In this document: one piece after another, positions 10,700-22,270 of the stretch
How the letters are laid out: each line of letters starts with the position of its first letter
Numbering within the stretch: the stretch's first letter is position 1
Assembly: GCF_025399195.1 (NCBI RefSeq)
Contig: NW_026252096.1
Coordinates: 310,001 to 374,000, forward strand
Direction of reading: 5' to 3'
DNA from: Umbelopsis ramanniana AG
Taxonomy: Eukaryota; Mucoromycota; Umbelopsidomycetes; Umbelopsidales; Umbelopsidaceae
DNA: 64,000 nt
Program-made: the position numbers and the translations under genes
Notes under the pieces: generated by a model
What the model was told of the DNA's origin: nothing
Database searches by the model: none
Seen by the model: the letters and a program-made list of their open reading frames with translations, nothing else

Positions 10700-11410
10700 T
10701 TTAAAAAGAGTAATGGAAGAGAACCATGAGTGCGATACTTTTGTTGTAATCTACGATAGAGACTGATCACCTCAATTGTTGAAATATTTTTAATTTATTT
10801 AAAGGACAATGCTCTAGTGCAGGCTAGTCTTCTTAAAATCTGTTACTAGACATTGGCTTCGAATCATGACAGACATTTCGTACCCGCTAACATCACAATG
10901 ACGAGACTTCAGCCTCGAGGGACAGAATCAGAATCTATGAAATAATAGCTGTAAAAAAAGGAATGAGCAATAAAAAAAAATTATTTTTTATTTTAAGTAA
11001 TGAGTTACGCAACCCTCAATAGTTAATACGTTCGCGACAGTGAAATGCTTTTATATGGATATTCTGGCTTTACGACATAAATCGCAGGGGTTTATCGAGG
11101 ACCGAAGTCACTGCAAAATAAACGTCATGCAGTGCCTTTGATAAATGTATAGTAAAAAAGCTAAGGATGAAGACCCCTCATGTTGAATGATTGCCTGAGC
11201 TTCATAGGATGCAACCACTCGTCTGGCACTTGATTACCTTATATGCGGTATTAGGCACAATTTTGAATACTTGATACTAACAAATCTGCAAGAGATTTAA
11301 CAGAAGCTGCAAGCCTTTAAGCAGATAACCATAAAATTAGAGAGTAGTATGTAAATCGCTTAATTTAGCAAAGGTACGACTGTTAGTATCAGGTATTATT
11401 ATTGGGCAAA
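10700..11410. other. Gene-poor AT-rich stretch
   Basis: No ORF, RNA gene or recognisable repeat. A low-complexity A/T block occurs at about 10970-10995 (ataaaaaaaaattattttttattt). Confidence 0.4.
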
Positions 11411-11412
11411 AG

Positions 11413-11910
11413 TCAGAAAAATTCGACAAATAATAATATGTCCGTCAGTTTTAGTAGAGGGTCAAGGGTTGTCGTACAACTATCAAAGTATAATATACGA
11501 TATTTTATGTAGGCATATATTCTAATAATACTGGGCGGCTTAGGGCATACATTTGAGCCGAATAGATCGAGAGCAATGCGCGTGTACGGAGTACCTGATG
11601 TGGTAGGAGACATCGTGTGTAGCGATCCTTTTGCACCTTTGTCGTTTTGGCATTTGGTGCATGTTTTCACATATTTTTGGGGAAATATTTTTCATATCGT
11701 TCCACCAAAATATTTCTCAACTTTATCGTGGAATCTAAAGATGTTCTGCCATAGGAACATCACGATGGTTGGTGATAATTTCCTGTTGCATATTGCTTGG
11801 CACCACAATAAACACTTTATTTCGGTGTGGATTTTGGGAAGTTTTATCAGATTTTTGAGAAATTCGACTTTAGTTATAAAGTTGTTCGATGTGTCTTTGA
11901 TGAGGGTGTG
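11413..11910 (-). pseudogene. Ty3/gypsy integrase fragment (zinc-binding end and start of core)
   Basis: Reading leftward there is a piece ending KYVKTCTKCQNDKGAKG, then SLHTMSPTTSGTPYTRIALDLFG. This matches the second half of the HHCC zinc domain (YVKxCxxCQxxK) and the first strand of the catalytic core (P-x-RI-x2-D-x2-G, carrying the first Asp of DDE) of gypsy integrases. A stop lies between the two His-side helices and the CxxC, and the core is cut off after about 30 residues. Too short and broken to be active. It lies downstream, on the same strand, of a fragment from a later part of integrase, so this is a separate or rearranged copy. Confidence 0.5.
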
Positions 11911-11935
11911 AATGTTTTCATCTTTATTTCACGTT

Positions 11936-12720
11936 CTAAAGATCGGGGTAGCGGTACACGACAACAGCAGATACTGTACGATATAAAAGTGTTGCAAAGC
12001 CATCCTCAAAATGACATCTTCCACCATCATACAGGGACGCAACATAACTTGTCTTTTCAAGAATGAAAGAAATTGGTCTTGATTTCCTGTTGAGTTTGGA
12101 CATCAGATCGTATAACACCACAAAGCGCCATAGACGTAGCTTGCCACCACTCATCACTCCTTCCAGTCGTCGTCCGAAAGGTCCACTCAACCGATATATG
12201 CCGTTTCTAAATCCAACCCCTAACAACCGTAAGAGATCCGGTCCACTTATTGTAGGATCTGTGTGAGCGTAGTGATCCAGCATCTGACCTAGGCCATCCG
12301 CTATAGAAGAGACTGGAATCACTGTGTCGTAGAAGCGTTTTTTCGCCAGTAACCGACAATTTTCATCCTTTTGCTGGGTGGTTGTCCAGAACTCCCGCAT
12401 AACGCCGCCAATAATTTTAGCTTGCCAGACATGGAATCAGCATATTCTCCTTCCACGTAGTGTCGTACTTGTTTGGGCCATATGACTGAAGTCCGAATAT
12501 CATGCTCGTAGAAGAATTTGGCCGTGGTATACCCTATACATTCACTCGACAAGGTTCGAATAGCGAGCAACGCCAGTCCCAGATAAACGTCCCAGTCAAA
12601 CGTCCCAGTCGATGAATAAGTTTTTGGTCTTGGTTGGCAACCTTAGCCAATACTGGGACAATCTTTCTGCTCATTCTTTCGCACAGGTTCTTCGCCTACG
12701 AGGACCGCACGGCACACTTC
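11936..12720 (-). pseudogene. Ty3/gypsy integrase C-terminal half and polyprotein tail, broken
   Basis: Reading leftward from about 12715: CERMSRKIVPVLAKVANQDQ, then after a frame change WDVYLGLALLAIRT, FFYEHDIRTSVIWP and YVEGEY. This is the order of the gypsy integrase end of core (xxERMNxxI, W-x-YL-x2-AL-x-AIRT, YG-x-DIRT). A second frameshift near 12400 leads into a 154-residue open frame ending in the tail motif NGIYRLSGPFGRRLEG...GGKLRLW, as in the C-terminal tails of gypsy polyproteins. The frame breaks make it a pseudogene. No LTR was identified. Confidence 0.6.
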
Positions 12721-12959
12721 AAGACAGACCTTGGATTCGCAGTAAGCTTTCAATTTGCTATATTTTCCTGATTTCCATGATGTTCATTGGGTTGCCCTTT
12801 GATTGACGGGAAGAGACGTCTGGTGGATTGGATCGCCTACATCAATATCTTATTTCAATAGATTCGATGTTGTTTGATAAAATTCCTGGCTTACATTCTG
12901 GAGGTGAGTGATCAGTTGTTTTTAGCTTCTTAGTTGAGCTTGAATTGCTGCTGAAGGTT

Positions 12960-13440
12960 CTACAATGTGCTGCCTCTTTGATTGATTAATTCCTGTGGCA
13001 AGATTGCTTGCATCAATCTTTCGATTTCTAAAGCCTTTTGTTCATTCACTGATGGATCTGGTATCGACATACCGGTGCTGTTAATTGCAAGCAGTTGTTC
13101 AGGAAATTGAATAAGAAGAAATGTGAACGCCTCTTCGAAATTAATACCTATCGCCATAGTCAAGGCAGTTCCGATCACACCAGAAATTGTGAATGGGCAC
13201 AAGGATACTCCAAAGATGATAGTGCGGAGCCAAGATCATTACGGAGAAATAAGGACGCGTGGATGGCTGAAATTCGTTGAGCGGTATACAAATATGGTCA
13301 ACATCGCCTCAGGAAGAGTCGACAAATTATGCTTTGAAATTCTTGAGAGAATGGTAACAGTGCGCTTTCTGAACGGTGGGTCGAGTGATGAAATTTATTC
13401 TTTTAGCTTGATATTGAAAATGGGTTGAAAATGACTTTCA
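12960..13440 (-). pseudogene. Possible gene fragment of unknown family
   Basis: On the minus strand, one frame reads RTVTILSRISKHNLSTLPEA..., is stopped by adjacent TAA TGA codons near 13245, then continues for about 90 residues (LRTIIFGVSLCPFTISGVIG..., ending NQRGSTL) with a hydrophobic stretch. The two halves read like one protein interrupted by the stops, with no good splice sites between. I do not recognise the family. It could be a decayed host gene or a piece of a mobile element, or chance. Confidence 0.25.
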
Positions 13441-13995
13441 TGGCGTAAGCTTCACGCGTTCGGCTCTCACTATACTATTGGAAGAAAATGAGAAAGCAAC
13501 CACATGTCCTGTTACAAGTGCGTGAGCAGTACGATCGGCATGAGTGTCTTTTTTTTGGAAACGGTAATTAATTACCCGCTGTGCCTGCCATTTTTATGTT
13601 TTTTTACTATTCATCCAACAAGGTTACCAGAAAGTATAAATCTGATAAGCTTTTCATTTGAGAACTGAAAGGTCGCCCGATTGTCACTTTTTGTATGGAT
13701 AATGTTACAATGACTGTAAATCTCATAGCGGGTCGATATGAGTTTGACAGATTATGCTACATAGCACATACGCTGCTTCTTTTTTAGTTGCATTTTTGTG
13801 ATCCACAACGCCCATCATTACTGGTGACTAAGTCAACAATATTTAGTATGCAAGTCTTTAAGAGTTTATAATAGAATTTCATATAATGTACACTAGTCGA
13901 AGTCTAAATGATGTTAAGTACGGTAGAATATCAACTGGATGATATTAATCTCGCACCGTTCACGTACTACATCGAGAATCCATACCATGTCAGGT

Positions 13996-15233
13996 TTATG
14001 CTCCATATGCTTCCTCCTTCTGAGTCTCAAGGTTGTAGTAGTCGTCTCCATTTTCATTGGGAGGAGTCAAAGGCGCATTTCCTTTCAAATACTTTCCAGG
14101 AGGAAATGCAATCCAGGTACAGATACAAAGGAATATCAATAGAGTATCGAAGAACAAGAAGAAAACCTCGTGTGTGTTGATATAGCTGTGTCATGTGTAG
14201 ATAAGTTAGTATGAGGCACAGCCCAAATCATTATAAATTTCTTAGTTTAGTCAGCTCCTCAAGCAGAAATGTAGTTACCCAAAAAATCCATCAGCTGTGC
14301 AATAGTTTGATTAGTATCGGAATGAATTAACAGTAAAAAGAGATAGGTTTCTACCACTCACCGAACTCAACAAGTCGATAGAATGAACGAATGATAAGAC
14401 CTATGATGTTCAAGTAAAGAGCTAGGAAGACCGGCCGGAGGTTGGATTTATAAAATACTGGTGCTTCGCGAAGAGCTGCTCGATGGATGACAGCAATAGT
14501 ACCAGCAAAAATGACGAAGTTGACACAACTAATGGCCATACCAGCAATCGCAATCTTGTTTCCTGTGTTAGCTAATCCCTGTGACACTAACATTCCAGAG
14601 CCAGCAGCCTGAGTGAAGAAGGCCAAAATATCCAAGTACAAAAAGGCACTTTCAATAATCTTGATAGCTTTTTTGCCAGTCGTAATACCAGATTCTCTCA
14701 TACTGACAAAAGCAAAACGTATTTTAGTGCCTGTATAAAGACAGTTGGCACTTTACAAATCAATAGACTTACACATGAGCCAAAGTTCGATAACTTGCAA
14801 CAGCCAAAACAAGAGGGGGAAGTAGCAGTAACAGAGCAGTGGGGATATACGCACCCAGAAGGCCTATCCAACCAAAGTTAACAATCCGACAATTTCGTTC
14901 TTATCATTTTTTTTTCTTATTTCTTACCAGTGTGCTTTCCAGAGTAAATGCGTATATAGTAACCAAGCGCCTCGACTAAATAATGGTGATGTCAATGATG
15001 ATAGAAGTGCTAACGATATAGTTGAAAATTTGCTTACAAAATGCGGTGCAGGTGACAGTGTGCATGTATTTTTTGTGGTATTTTCTCGTCTGCCAGGCAA
15101 CAACTATGCAAGCTAGTGTGTATAATACACCAGCTACAATAGCGACGGGGATAATTGGATCATAATGGTAAAGGTTGCTCCATCCATTTGCCGCAGCGGC
15201 TCTTTTTGCAATAATATCTAGATGCGAATTCAT
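13996..15233 (-). CDS. RTA1-like seven-transmembrane protein
   Basis: Exons complement(join(13996..14185,14279..14294,14362..14702,14773..14863,14928..14975,15038..15233)), 293 aa. RTA1-family proteins (Rta1, Rsb1, Pug1 and relatives) are fungal plasma-membrane proteins linked to lipid-base export, sterol stress or porphyrin transport. Visible family features: PIIPVAIVAGVLYTLACIV (span 1), EALGYYIRIYS after it, YLDILAFFTQAAGSGML (the D-x7-QAAGGG block), IIRSFYRLVEFADG, then THEVFFLFFDTLLIFL near the end, with about seven membrane spans. The C-terminus is soluble. A 16-nt exon (14279-14294) between GT..AG introns is needed to join EFADGFFG to YINTHEV in frame. Substrate not predictable. Confidence 0.88.
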
Positions 15234-17366
15234 AGGAAAAAGTAAAGAGAAGAAGGAAAGGAAAATTCAGTTTTGTGGGTGTTCGATTTAGCTTTGGTGG
15301 ACATCTTCAATCATTTATACCGCGACAGTCGCGGTGTTCGGATACACCAAAGCACAAGAAAAATTAAAGATCAGCAACAAAGAAGTTATATCAACATCGC
15401 AGCACTGGCCAATAAAGCTTGGCGCCGAAAGGAGAAAAGAAATTTTTGTATTTTTTGTAACTGGTAGATTCAATTGGTAAACCTCTATCTTGGCAGTGGA
15501 AAAATATGATTTTTTTTCAAGCGACTTGTCGCCGACTTCGGCAATCTTGTCCGTACAGGTCCGCGCAATCGTTCCTGGCTGAACCCCAACTCGTTTACGG
15601 AGTATCGTGGTAGCCACATTCATTTTTGAGATCCATGAAGATCAAAGTGGAACCTTTCATATTTCGACTATAACATATGAAAAAGACTAGGGCTAAGTTG
15701 TTTTATGTTATCCAATATCTGAGCGTAAAAGTAAAAAATGAAGTAGATATCACTCACAAAATTCACTGGCACCAAATATAAAATGATTTGTACCGTGGTC
15801 ATGGCTCTCAGGTGCCACGTTCTTTCCACTCAACTTAATACGGTAACTCCGCCGAGCTATTATATGAGACAAGACATGAAGACAATGCAATTCATTCCAC
15901 ACAACGACATCACTCTCTTCCGCTTCATTCACTGCTATGAAAGAGGGCGGGCACTACTGAACTATCGGTTGATTTGTTCAACATTGCCTTAACGAAATGC
16001 AAACCAGTCTGCTCGGCAATCTAACGGTCTTTGGTCGCAATGGTCAAGGAACCTATAAATACCGCACCAAAAGCATATAACGTCATCTTGCGTTGTATAA
16101 ACGCTACAGGCTATGATCCAAAGGGCAATTTGTTTGTGCTGCTAAGGTTGCAATGGGCTATATTCAGCAACAATTCCTGCCAAGCAACAGAGGTGGTATT
16201 TTTAGTACGATTCTGCCACAGTACAAGGAGTTATTGTCAAAATGAGAGAATCTCAGCTTGTTAATGTTTATAACCTTTCGGATGAGTTTTATTTATTTAC
16301 TTCTGTTACAAGCATTATTTTAGACTTGAATAGGTGAGTCATGGAGGCGACATCGAAAGTCGTGCATCGTTCGAGAACCCCTCATGAGGTTTTTACCTTG
16401 CAAGGAATATGTTAAGTTGTAATTTTATTTGCCTTTCGTATGTGTCGACTAGCTCATTCATTTATACAATTTGATCTTTGGGTTCGGAAAGCAGGCAATT
16501 ACAAAATACAAATTATTGGTCAATGATTTATTAAATCAAACTAGCCTTTGATTGTAGTTTTTCCGGCGAAGTTGCCTGGATTTGTTGATGCCGGTACAAT
16601 GTCTAAACAATGAATAAACCCACAACCATACATTACCATTGCTTCAACTTCATCATCATAAATTGCCTGTGCTTCGATAAATGCGATCATTATTAGATGT
16701 TATTATGAACAGACCGTGCTGTGACATTTTTGTTACAGAAACAGCCGATGCTGCCAACAAATATAATTTATCCATTCCATACCAACCAATACACGGTATT
16801 CAGTCTTCCTCCAGAACATGAAGAGCAAGATAGTATGCTTATGTATCACTATAGTTTTGTTCCTTCGTCGCCCCTCACGGTAATAACAAGTTTTACAACA
16901 TGACTTTCTTTCGAGTAATACGAAGAGTGCGATGGAAAAAGCAAACGATAAGAAGATATTCTGCTGTACTTCAAAGAGCCCTTGCGTTGATGTTTGATGG
17001 CTATTGTTCGGCTATTCGCTCTAAGCTCCATGTTATAGTAGCTTATCACAGGTTTTTCATCCGTAGCTCATGTCTTGTAAAATCATATCAGGCAGTGCAT
17101 GGTAATCGACGATGAAATAAATACATCATTTGTGGAGCCAAAGGCACGCATGCATTTTGTCAAGTTTCAAATTCAATAGTGAGTAACTTAGGACAGTAGG
17201 TAAACAAAGCCATCCCAATGTTTCGATCTTACTTACAAAAAAAAAAATTTCCATCTTTAATACCAGTAATCTAATTGAACCGTTTTTCAACTTTAGCTCA
17301 ATAATAAAGAAAATACAGTGATAGGAATAATAAAAGTAAATTATATGATTACAAGAGGCTGTTGAC
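15234..17366. other. Gene-poor region upstream of the RTA1-like gene
   Basis: No gene I can support in 2.1 kb. Short open frames exist on both strands (for example 15315-15623 and 15750-15932 minus; 16900-17115 plus) but none shows a known motif. The 15750-15932 frame ends at a good donor (TTTT/GTGAGT) but no convincing partner exon was found. Two small palindromes built on GCGAC lie at 15319-15335 and 15521-15532. The region may contain old, unrecognisable mobile DNA. Confidence 0.35.
15319..15335. promoter_or_regulatory. GCGAC-type palindrome upstream of RTA1-like gene
   Basis: ACCGCGAC-a-GTCGCGGT is a near-perfect 17-nt palindrome, 86 bp upstream of the RTA1-like start codon. A second palindrome with the same half-site, GCGAC-tt-GTCGC, lies at 15521-15532. 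Paired half-sites like this could bind a dimeric transcription factor. The role is inference only. Confidence 0.25.
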
Positions 17367-19108
17367 TTAAAGTCTATATACGAAATTTGGATCAACCAAA
17401 TCCGAGAGATCTCCATTATCCTCCACCTTTGGTGAAGGGTTAGAAGCTTTCATTTTGTTCATACGGGCCATCCATATCCTAACTGCAATGAACGTCACCA
17501 TGGCGACAACGTTGGCTGCAATGCATCCAATAACACCACCGACATAGAGAGGAGCCTGGTTTGATGTCATGATCAAAGGACCAATCATGTTTCCAATAGT
17601 ATAGCCAATCAAGACCATAGCGTTGGTGAGAATCTTCTTGGTGTAGCCACTGGTGTTGCCAGTTATGCTACCAAGGAACAGAATGTATGCGCCAATATAG
17701 AATGTAACCAAGTAAAGGCCAACTAATTTACCAACTGTGGGTAAGGTAATCAAGAAAATAAGTCCAACAGTAGCAGTAAATACGAATCCAACAGCTGTAT
17801 ATAAAGAATCTCCGGTTCGGCCATGTAACCAACTGGCAATCAAGATGGCAGCTATATCCACGAAACCAGCTGGAATTCCGAGCAAAATGGCATCAAGACC
17901 CTGTAGAAACTCTTATTAGTTAAAATTCCCATCACCATAACCGTATACCGAAGCTTAAATCTCACCGAAAATCCGAGTCCTACAGTAATGAGACTACCAA
18001 AGGTTAGCAATGCACCATTAGAGATATTGATGCACAAGGATATCAAGAACCACGCATAAGTTTTGGGATCTCTAAAGCATTCCTTCACTTGGCTCCAGTT
18101 GATCTCATTTGATTGCTTGATGCCGGTATCTCTAAGACGTTCTTCCATTATGACCTTTTCTTCCTCTGTCAAGTTAAGCCTTGGTGATCTCGGATCATCA
18201 ATCAAGAAAAAGAAAACAAATACGCCAAAGACACTTGTAGCAGCTCCTAGTATAATCATAAGCCATTGCCATGCGTGAACATTTAGGTCACCTTCCATAT
18301 GACCGATACCGTATGCCATCTACGTAAATTGATATCATTTAGTAATGTGTAATATCAACGATCATTGCTCCTACACATAACTGTTCGATTGTCATGTGCG
18401 CCATTGTCAAACTGAAGGAGCTCATAATCTTACCAAACCTCCGAATGAAGAGCAAAGTCCATTAACCAACCACCAGGCAGCAAGCCTTGAGGTAATTTCT
18501 TGCTTGCGATAAAATAAACTGGTCAAAAGCATAAAATTGGGGTTGACGCAGGCCTCAAAAAATCCAAGCAAAAATCGTAATCCAGCGAGTTGTGCAAAAT
18601 TTTTGCCCAGTGAAGTTAAAGCCAAGATAGCTCCCCATATGACGACAATGGTTCCAACCAGTTTTCCTAAGGGGAATCGTTGCATCATATAACTATTTGG
18701 AAGCTTCAAAAAGATTGTTTAGCGATATACTCTCGGCAAGGAATTCTGACTCCCATGAGCATTGTTTCTCGTTCATTCATTTATTCTTACCTGCATTGAG
18801 AGATATCCAACATAGAACAGTGAACCTAGAGCACCATATTCTGCACCTTGTAAATGCGTATCAGGAATAATCCCAAGTACAGAAGCGTAGGAAAGAGAGA
18901 CTTTGTCTGTGAATTGAAGGAATCCTATGACGCAAAGCCAGGGTAAAACCTTCCAGTCAATCTTGCGGATCAGCTTTTTCTCTTCAGCAGAAATAGTGGT
19001 GCGATGATTTGGTTTCTCTGCAGTTGGTTGATCTACAACACCCTCAATGTAGGAAACATCCACCTTCTCATTGAATACCACATCAGAATCTTGAGATTTG
19101 GTTGACAT
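17367..19108 (-). CDS. Major facilitator transporter, allantoate/anion:cation symporter (Dal5-type)
   Basis: Exons complement(join(17367..17900,17966..18319,18434..18703,18791..19108)), 491 aa, all phase 0. Dal5/Tna1-type permeases import allantoate, nicotinate, small peptides or similar organic anions through the plasma membrane. Visible: a soluble N-terminus of about 50 residues, then KIDWKVLPWLCVIGFLQFTDK with the typical start of span 1, LGALGSLFYVGYL-like span 2, LPNSYMMQRFPLGKLVG, the conserved loop RFLLGFFEACVNPNF, YRKQEITSRLAAWW, and late GYTKKILTNAMVLIGYTIGN and GPLIM, with about 12 spans. Which anion is carried cannot be told. It lies downstream of a long gene-poor stretch. Confidence 0.92.
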
Positions 19109-20080
19109 AGAAGAAAGAATTTTTGATGAGCTTCATACTGACAGACATGAGGGGCATATATAGCGCTTGATAAATTATACTTTCTTATCTGCAATACAAA
19201 GTCCGCCAGAAATAAGTTGGCTTATCATAGGGATGATTGTCATTCCCACACAACAACGATACACTTCACTTTCTCGTTTAACCAATTAGAAAAACAGTCT
19301 TCTATTACAGGCAAATCAGTAACCCATAAGAGGTATTCAAGTCGGAAGCTATCGTTCAGACTTGCACTGATATTGGTTTCTTCAAAAGGTAATACTCGCA
19401 TGTGACGGATTTCGGCATCAAATACTAAAGAATAATGTGGACAAAGACATTAGCAATGAACGTCAACAAGATTGACCTGCACTCCTGTCTAAAATTGGTG
19501 TTGTAGCCTATCTTGTCGTCATATAACATAATAATAATTTGGGAAAATATACCAGTTATACAGGTCATGCTCGCTGGTATCGGCGACACAGACGACCAAT
19601 AAAGGTAATTGGCTTGATGGAACCTAATTTGATGACTGGATCTCGCTTATAGTAGGACAGTCCTTCGTTGATCTCATGATGGCTGTGGGACAACTGGCCG
19701 GAAAGCGGCGTTATAAATGTACCGGATAAGAAGATATCTGATCTCGTAAGCCACTACTATCTAATAGTAAATTTATAAGGCTGTTTACAGGGTGATAGAG
19801 GATCCTTTGGTTAAATGCAGACGGATGTTCATATATACAAACCAGGTATACATAAATTTATTCCCAAATAGAATTAGTATTAGCGTACTAAGCTATAATT
19901 TAAAAAACATTTATAGTATACATCCATTTTTATCATCATTTTTTGAGAGAGAAAATTTTTTCGATACTGCTGTGACAGTGTCGAAACTGGGCTATAAGAG
20001 CAGTAATAAGAATTTTCATAAAAAACTGATAAAATACGTTTGGAAACATGTAATTATTGAAGGTTCAACCTTCATCGAAG
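19109..20080. other. Intergenic, permease upstream region
   Basis: No gene supported. The first part is the permease promoter (reading leftward). The rest is AT-rich; an open frame of 107 codons at 19792-20115 runs into the tRNA and has no protein-like character. Confidence 0.35.
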
Positions 20081-20205
20081 GTCGATATGTCCGAGTGGTT
20101 AAGGAGTGTGACTAGAAATCACATGGGCTCTGCCCGCACAGGTTCAAATCCTGTTGTCGACGCAACATTCTTTTTTTATGTTTTTAGTTTCCATCAAAAT
20201 TTTAT
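20058..20205 (+). repeat. Duplicated tRNA-Ser segment, copy 2
   Basis: Partner of the segment at 10535-10682, inverted relative to it. The similarity covers the tRNA (identical) and roughly 20 bp upstream and 40 bp downstream (imperfect), so the duplication is older than the flanking differences but the tRNA has been kept unchanged. Confidence 0.6.
20081..20162 (+). tRNA. tRNA-Ser (anticodon AGA)
   Basis: 82 nt, base-for-base identical to the gene at 10576-10657. It has the same acceptor, D-arm, AGA anticodon loop CTAGAAA, long variable arm and T-arm, and a T-run follows (cattctttttttatg), consistent with polymerase III termination. Confidence 0.97.
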
Positions 20206-21355
20206 TGGCCGAGCTTTCGGGTAAGACGTATGATTGGCTAAATTTTTATTTTACTCATAGGCTACTGGCTGTCAGTGGATACACCTATTGTACTTGAAGG
20301 AACTGATACGTATCTGTACTTTCGGCAGTGATCCATTTATCTTCTATAAGGATTTTTTTCTGTAGCGATAAGCGGACGATGCTAGGGATGCCTTTTATTC
20401 TCACACAGATACGTTATCTGAGATGCTAGGAAGAGCGTTTGAACTCAAATTAACATGTTACCTTGAAGTCTTGACATTTAATGCACCATCGTAGATCATC
20501 CTTACAGTGTATATAAGCCTTCAAATCTTATGCTATCCTTATATTATTACCATTGTGTAAGCTCATTAAATAGAAAGCACCATTGTCGCTATTTTGTTTG
20601 AATTGCCTAGGACGGGAAATATAAAGTTCAGTTTCGACGGAAGTCAATAGTGTATCTCGGTCGTAAGCGACAGGACACGAAGGGCGCGAGTAATCGGTCT
20701 CCAACATCACATGATACTGAACACTGTTTTTCTTGATAACCAATGCTCTGATGGACGTTGCTTCAATGCGCTGAATGTTATGCTATTTAATTCACCTCAC
20801 TATCTTTCCTAAGGGAGGATTTCTTCCCAGTTAATTTTTTTTTTCTTTCTACTGTACATCAGATCCCTTGTTTCTTTATTGATATGTTAGTATTGTCCAC
20901 TCGACTTCGGTGAATTCGTATTTGCGCTTGCCTTGGCATAGATTGAGGAATCTAAGAAGTGAATTGCAACTTGCGCATGCCCAGGTTTGGAGTTGTAGCT
21001 GAGGTAATAATGTAAGGTGTCGCCTTTTAGAATGAGAGCCCGCTACACTTTATTTCTTTGATGACGGTGCACTACTATGATAGCCGAAGAGATCTGAAAT
21101 ACAGGCGATCGACTTGGAATCAAAGGTAAGCTCGATCTTCACATTCATACATTTGGAAACGAACTACAACCTCAACGCGAACGAATTAAACAATTATAAA
21201 ATTTTCTTGAGTGTCATATGCTGCATATTACAACCAGTGCAATTGTTTCCTTATTTTTTCTTCGTATTTACTTCAACCAACTCTACAACTTTTACTCCAA
21301 AACACTAATCATTCGTACTATACTCATAAGTTCAATTGCATAGGTAGGATATCGC
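20163..21355. other. Intergenic between tRNA-Ser and SOD
   Basis: About 1.2 kb with no supported gene. Short frames at 20528-20743 and 21114-21308 lack motifs. Its right end holds the SOD 3' untranslated region. Confidence 0.35.
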
Positions 21356-22065
21356 TTATTTGGTGACTGTCGGAGCAAAGAAAACAAAAAATGAATCAGC
21401 CTTTCATATATTTTATGTCAACCAAGCATCATGCAAAAATACTTACCACCGATGACACCGCAGGCCCAACGATCACCAGCGTTACCAGTGGTCTTGGAGA
21501 GCTCATGGCCACCCTTACCGAGATCGTCTTCACCACCGTGAACGACAACAGTGCGTCTATTTCAACAGAGTAGAAAATCACGTTAGCGATTATATTTTTA
21601 TTGACAGCAGTGGTCCGCCATGCCAAAGATTGGTTTCTGTAAAGCATCTTACCCAATAACGGACTGGGGTCCAATAAGCTTGACCATATTGTCTTGGATC
21701 TTGAGAGAAGCCTTGCCTTCGGCGTCAGCAACAACGTTACCAAGATCACCAACGTGGCGAACAGAGTCTTCGGGAGCACCGTGAGTCTGGCCGAAGGGGT
21801 TGAAGTGAGAACCAGAGGAAGTACATCCTTAAAATAAGAAGAGTCAGTAAAGAAAAAAGGAAGCGCACATGCATGTAGAAGCTTGAGGAATATGCCTACC
21901 GTTAGTGTTGTCACCGAACTCGTGAACGTGGAAACCGTGCTTTCCAGGTGTCAAACCAGAAACAGAAGCTTCAATGAAGGTGGGGGCAGATTCGCTTTCT
22001 TGAGTGAAAGTGATAGTACCAGTGACGGGAGAGTCTCCGCGAATAACAGCAACAGCCTTGACCAT
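21356..22065 (-). CDS. SOD1: Cu/Zn superoxide dismutase
   Basis: Exons complement(join(21356..21366,21447..21556,21653..21827,21900..22065)), 153 aa, the canonical length for the cytosolic enzyme. It converts superoxide to hydrogen peroxide and oxygen. All metal ligands are visible: [10 protein letters not shown] (two Cu His), GSHFNP, THGAP and RHVGDLG (zinc side, with bridging His and Asp), and [11 protein letters not shown] (last Cu His). The disulfide cysteines are in NGCTSSG and WACGVIG, and the active-site Arg is in GDRWACG. The last exon is only 11 nt and encodes the end of VTK-stop; without it the protein would lack its final residues. It is divergent from a thioesterase gene 205 bp away. 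Confidence 0.97.
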
Positions 22066-22270
22066 TTTTAATGTTTTTAAAGTGTAAAGAGAAGTATAAG
22101 ACCACTTTAACCGCGCCAACTTATATGCGATGCAGCAATTTTGCTGGGGGTTTACGTCACTCACCCTGAATCGGCGTTTTTGCAGCCGTGGATGATGAAT
22201 CAGCTTTTTTACACTCCACTCCCGAGGGCGGAGGCACCCTTCTCCCTTTTTATTTCTCTCCACATCCCCA
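22066..22270. promoter_or_regulatory. Shared promoter of SOD1 and thioesterase
   Basis: 205 bp between two divergent start codons. Both genes must take their core promoters and leaders from this interval. No clear TATA box is seen on either side. GC content is higher in the middle (ctcccgagggcggaggcaccc near 22220-22240). Confidence 0.5.

Noticed and set aside
15315-15932. Two minus-strand frames (15315-15623 and 15750-15932) as exons of one gene
   Set aside because: A good donor follows the second frame, but no acceptor gives a continuing protein, and no family motif is visible.
16900-17115. A basic 71-codon plus frame (FFRVIRRVRWKKQTIRR...)
   Set aside because: Protein-like at first sight, but short, without motifs, start context or partner exons.
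19792-20115. A 107-codon frame ending in the tRNA-Ser
   Set aside because: It overlaps an RNA gene and has a low-complexity AT-driven composition; chance frame.
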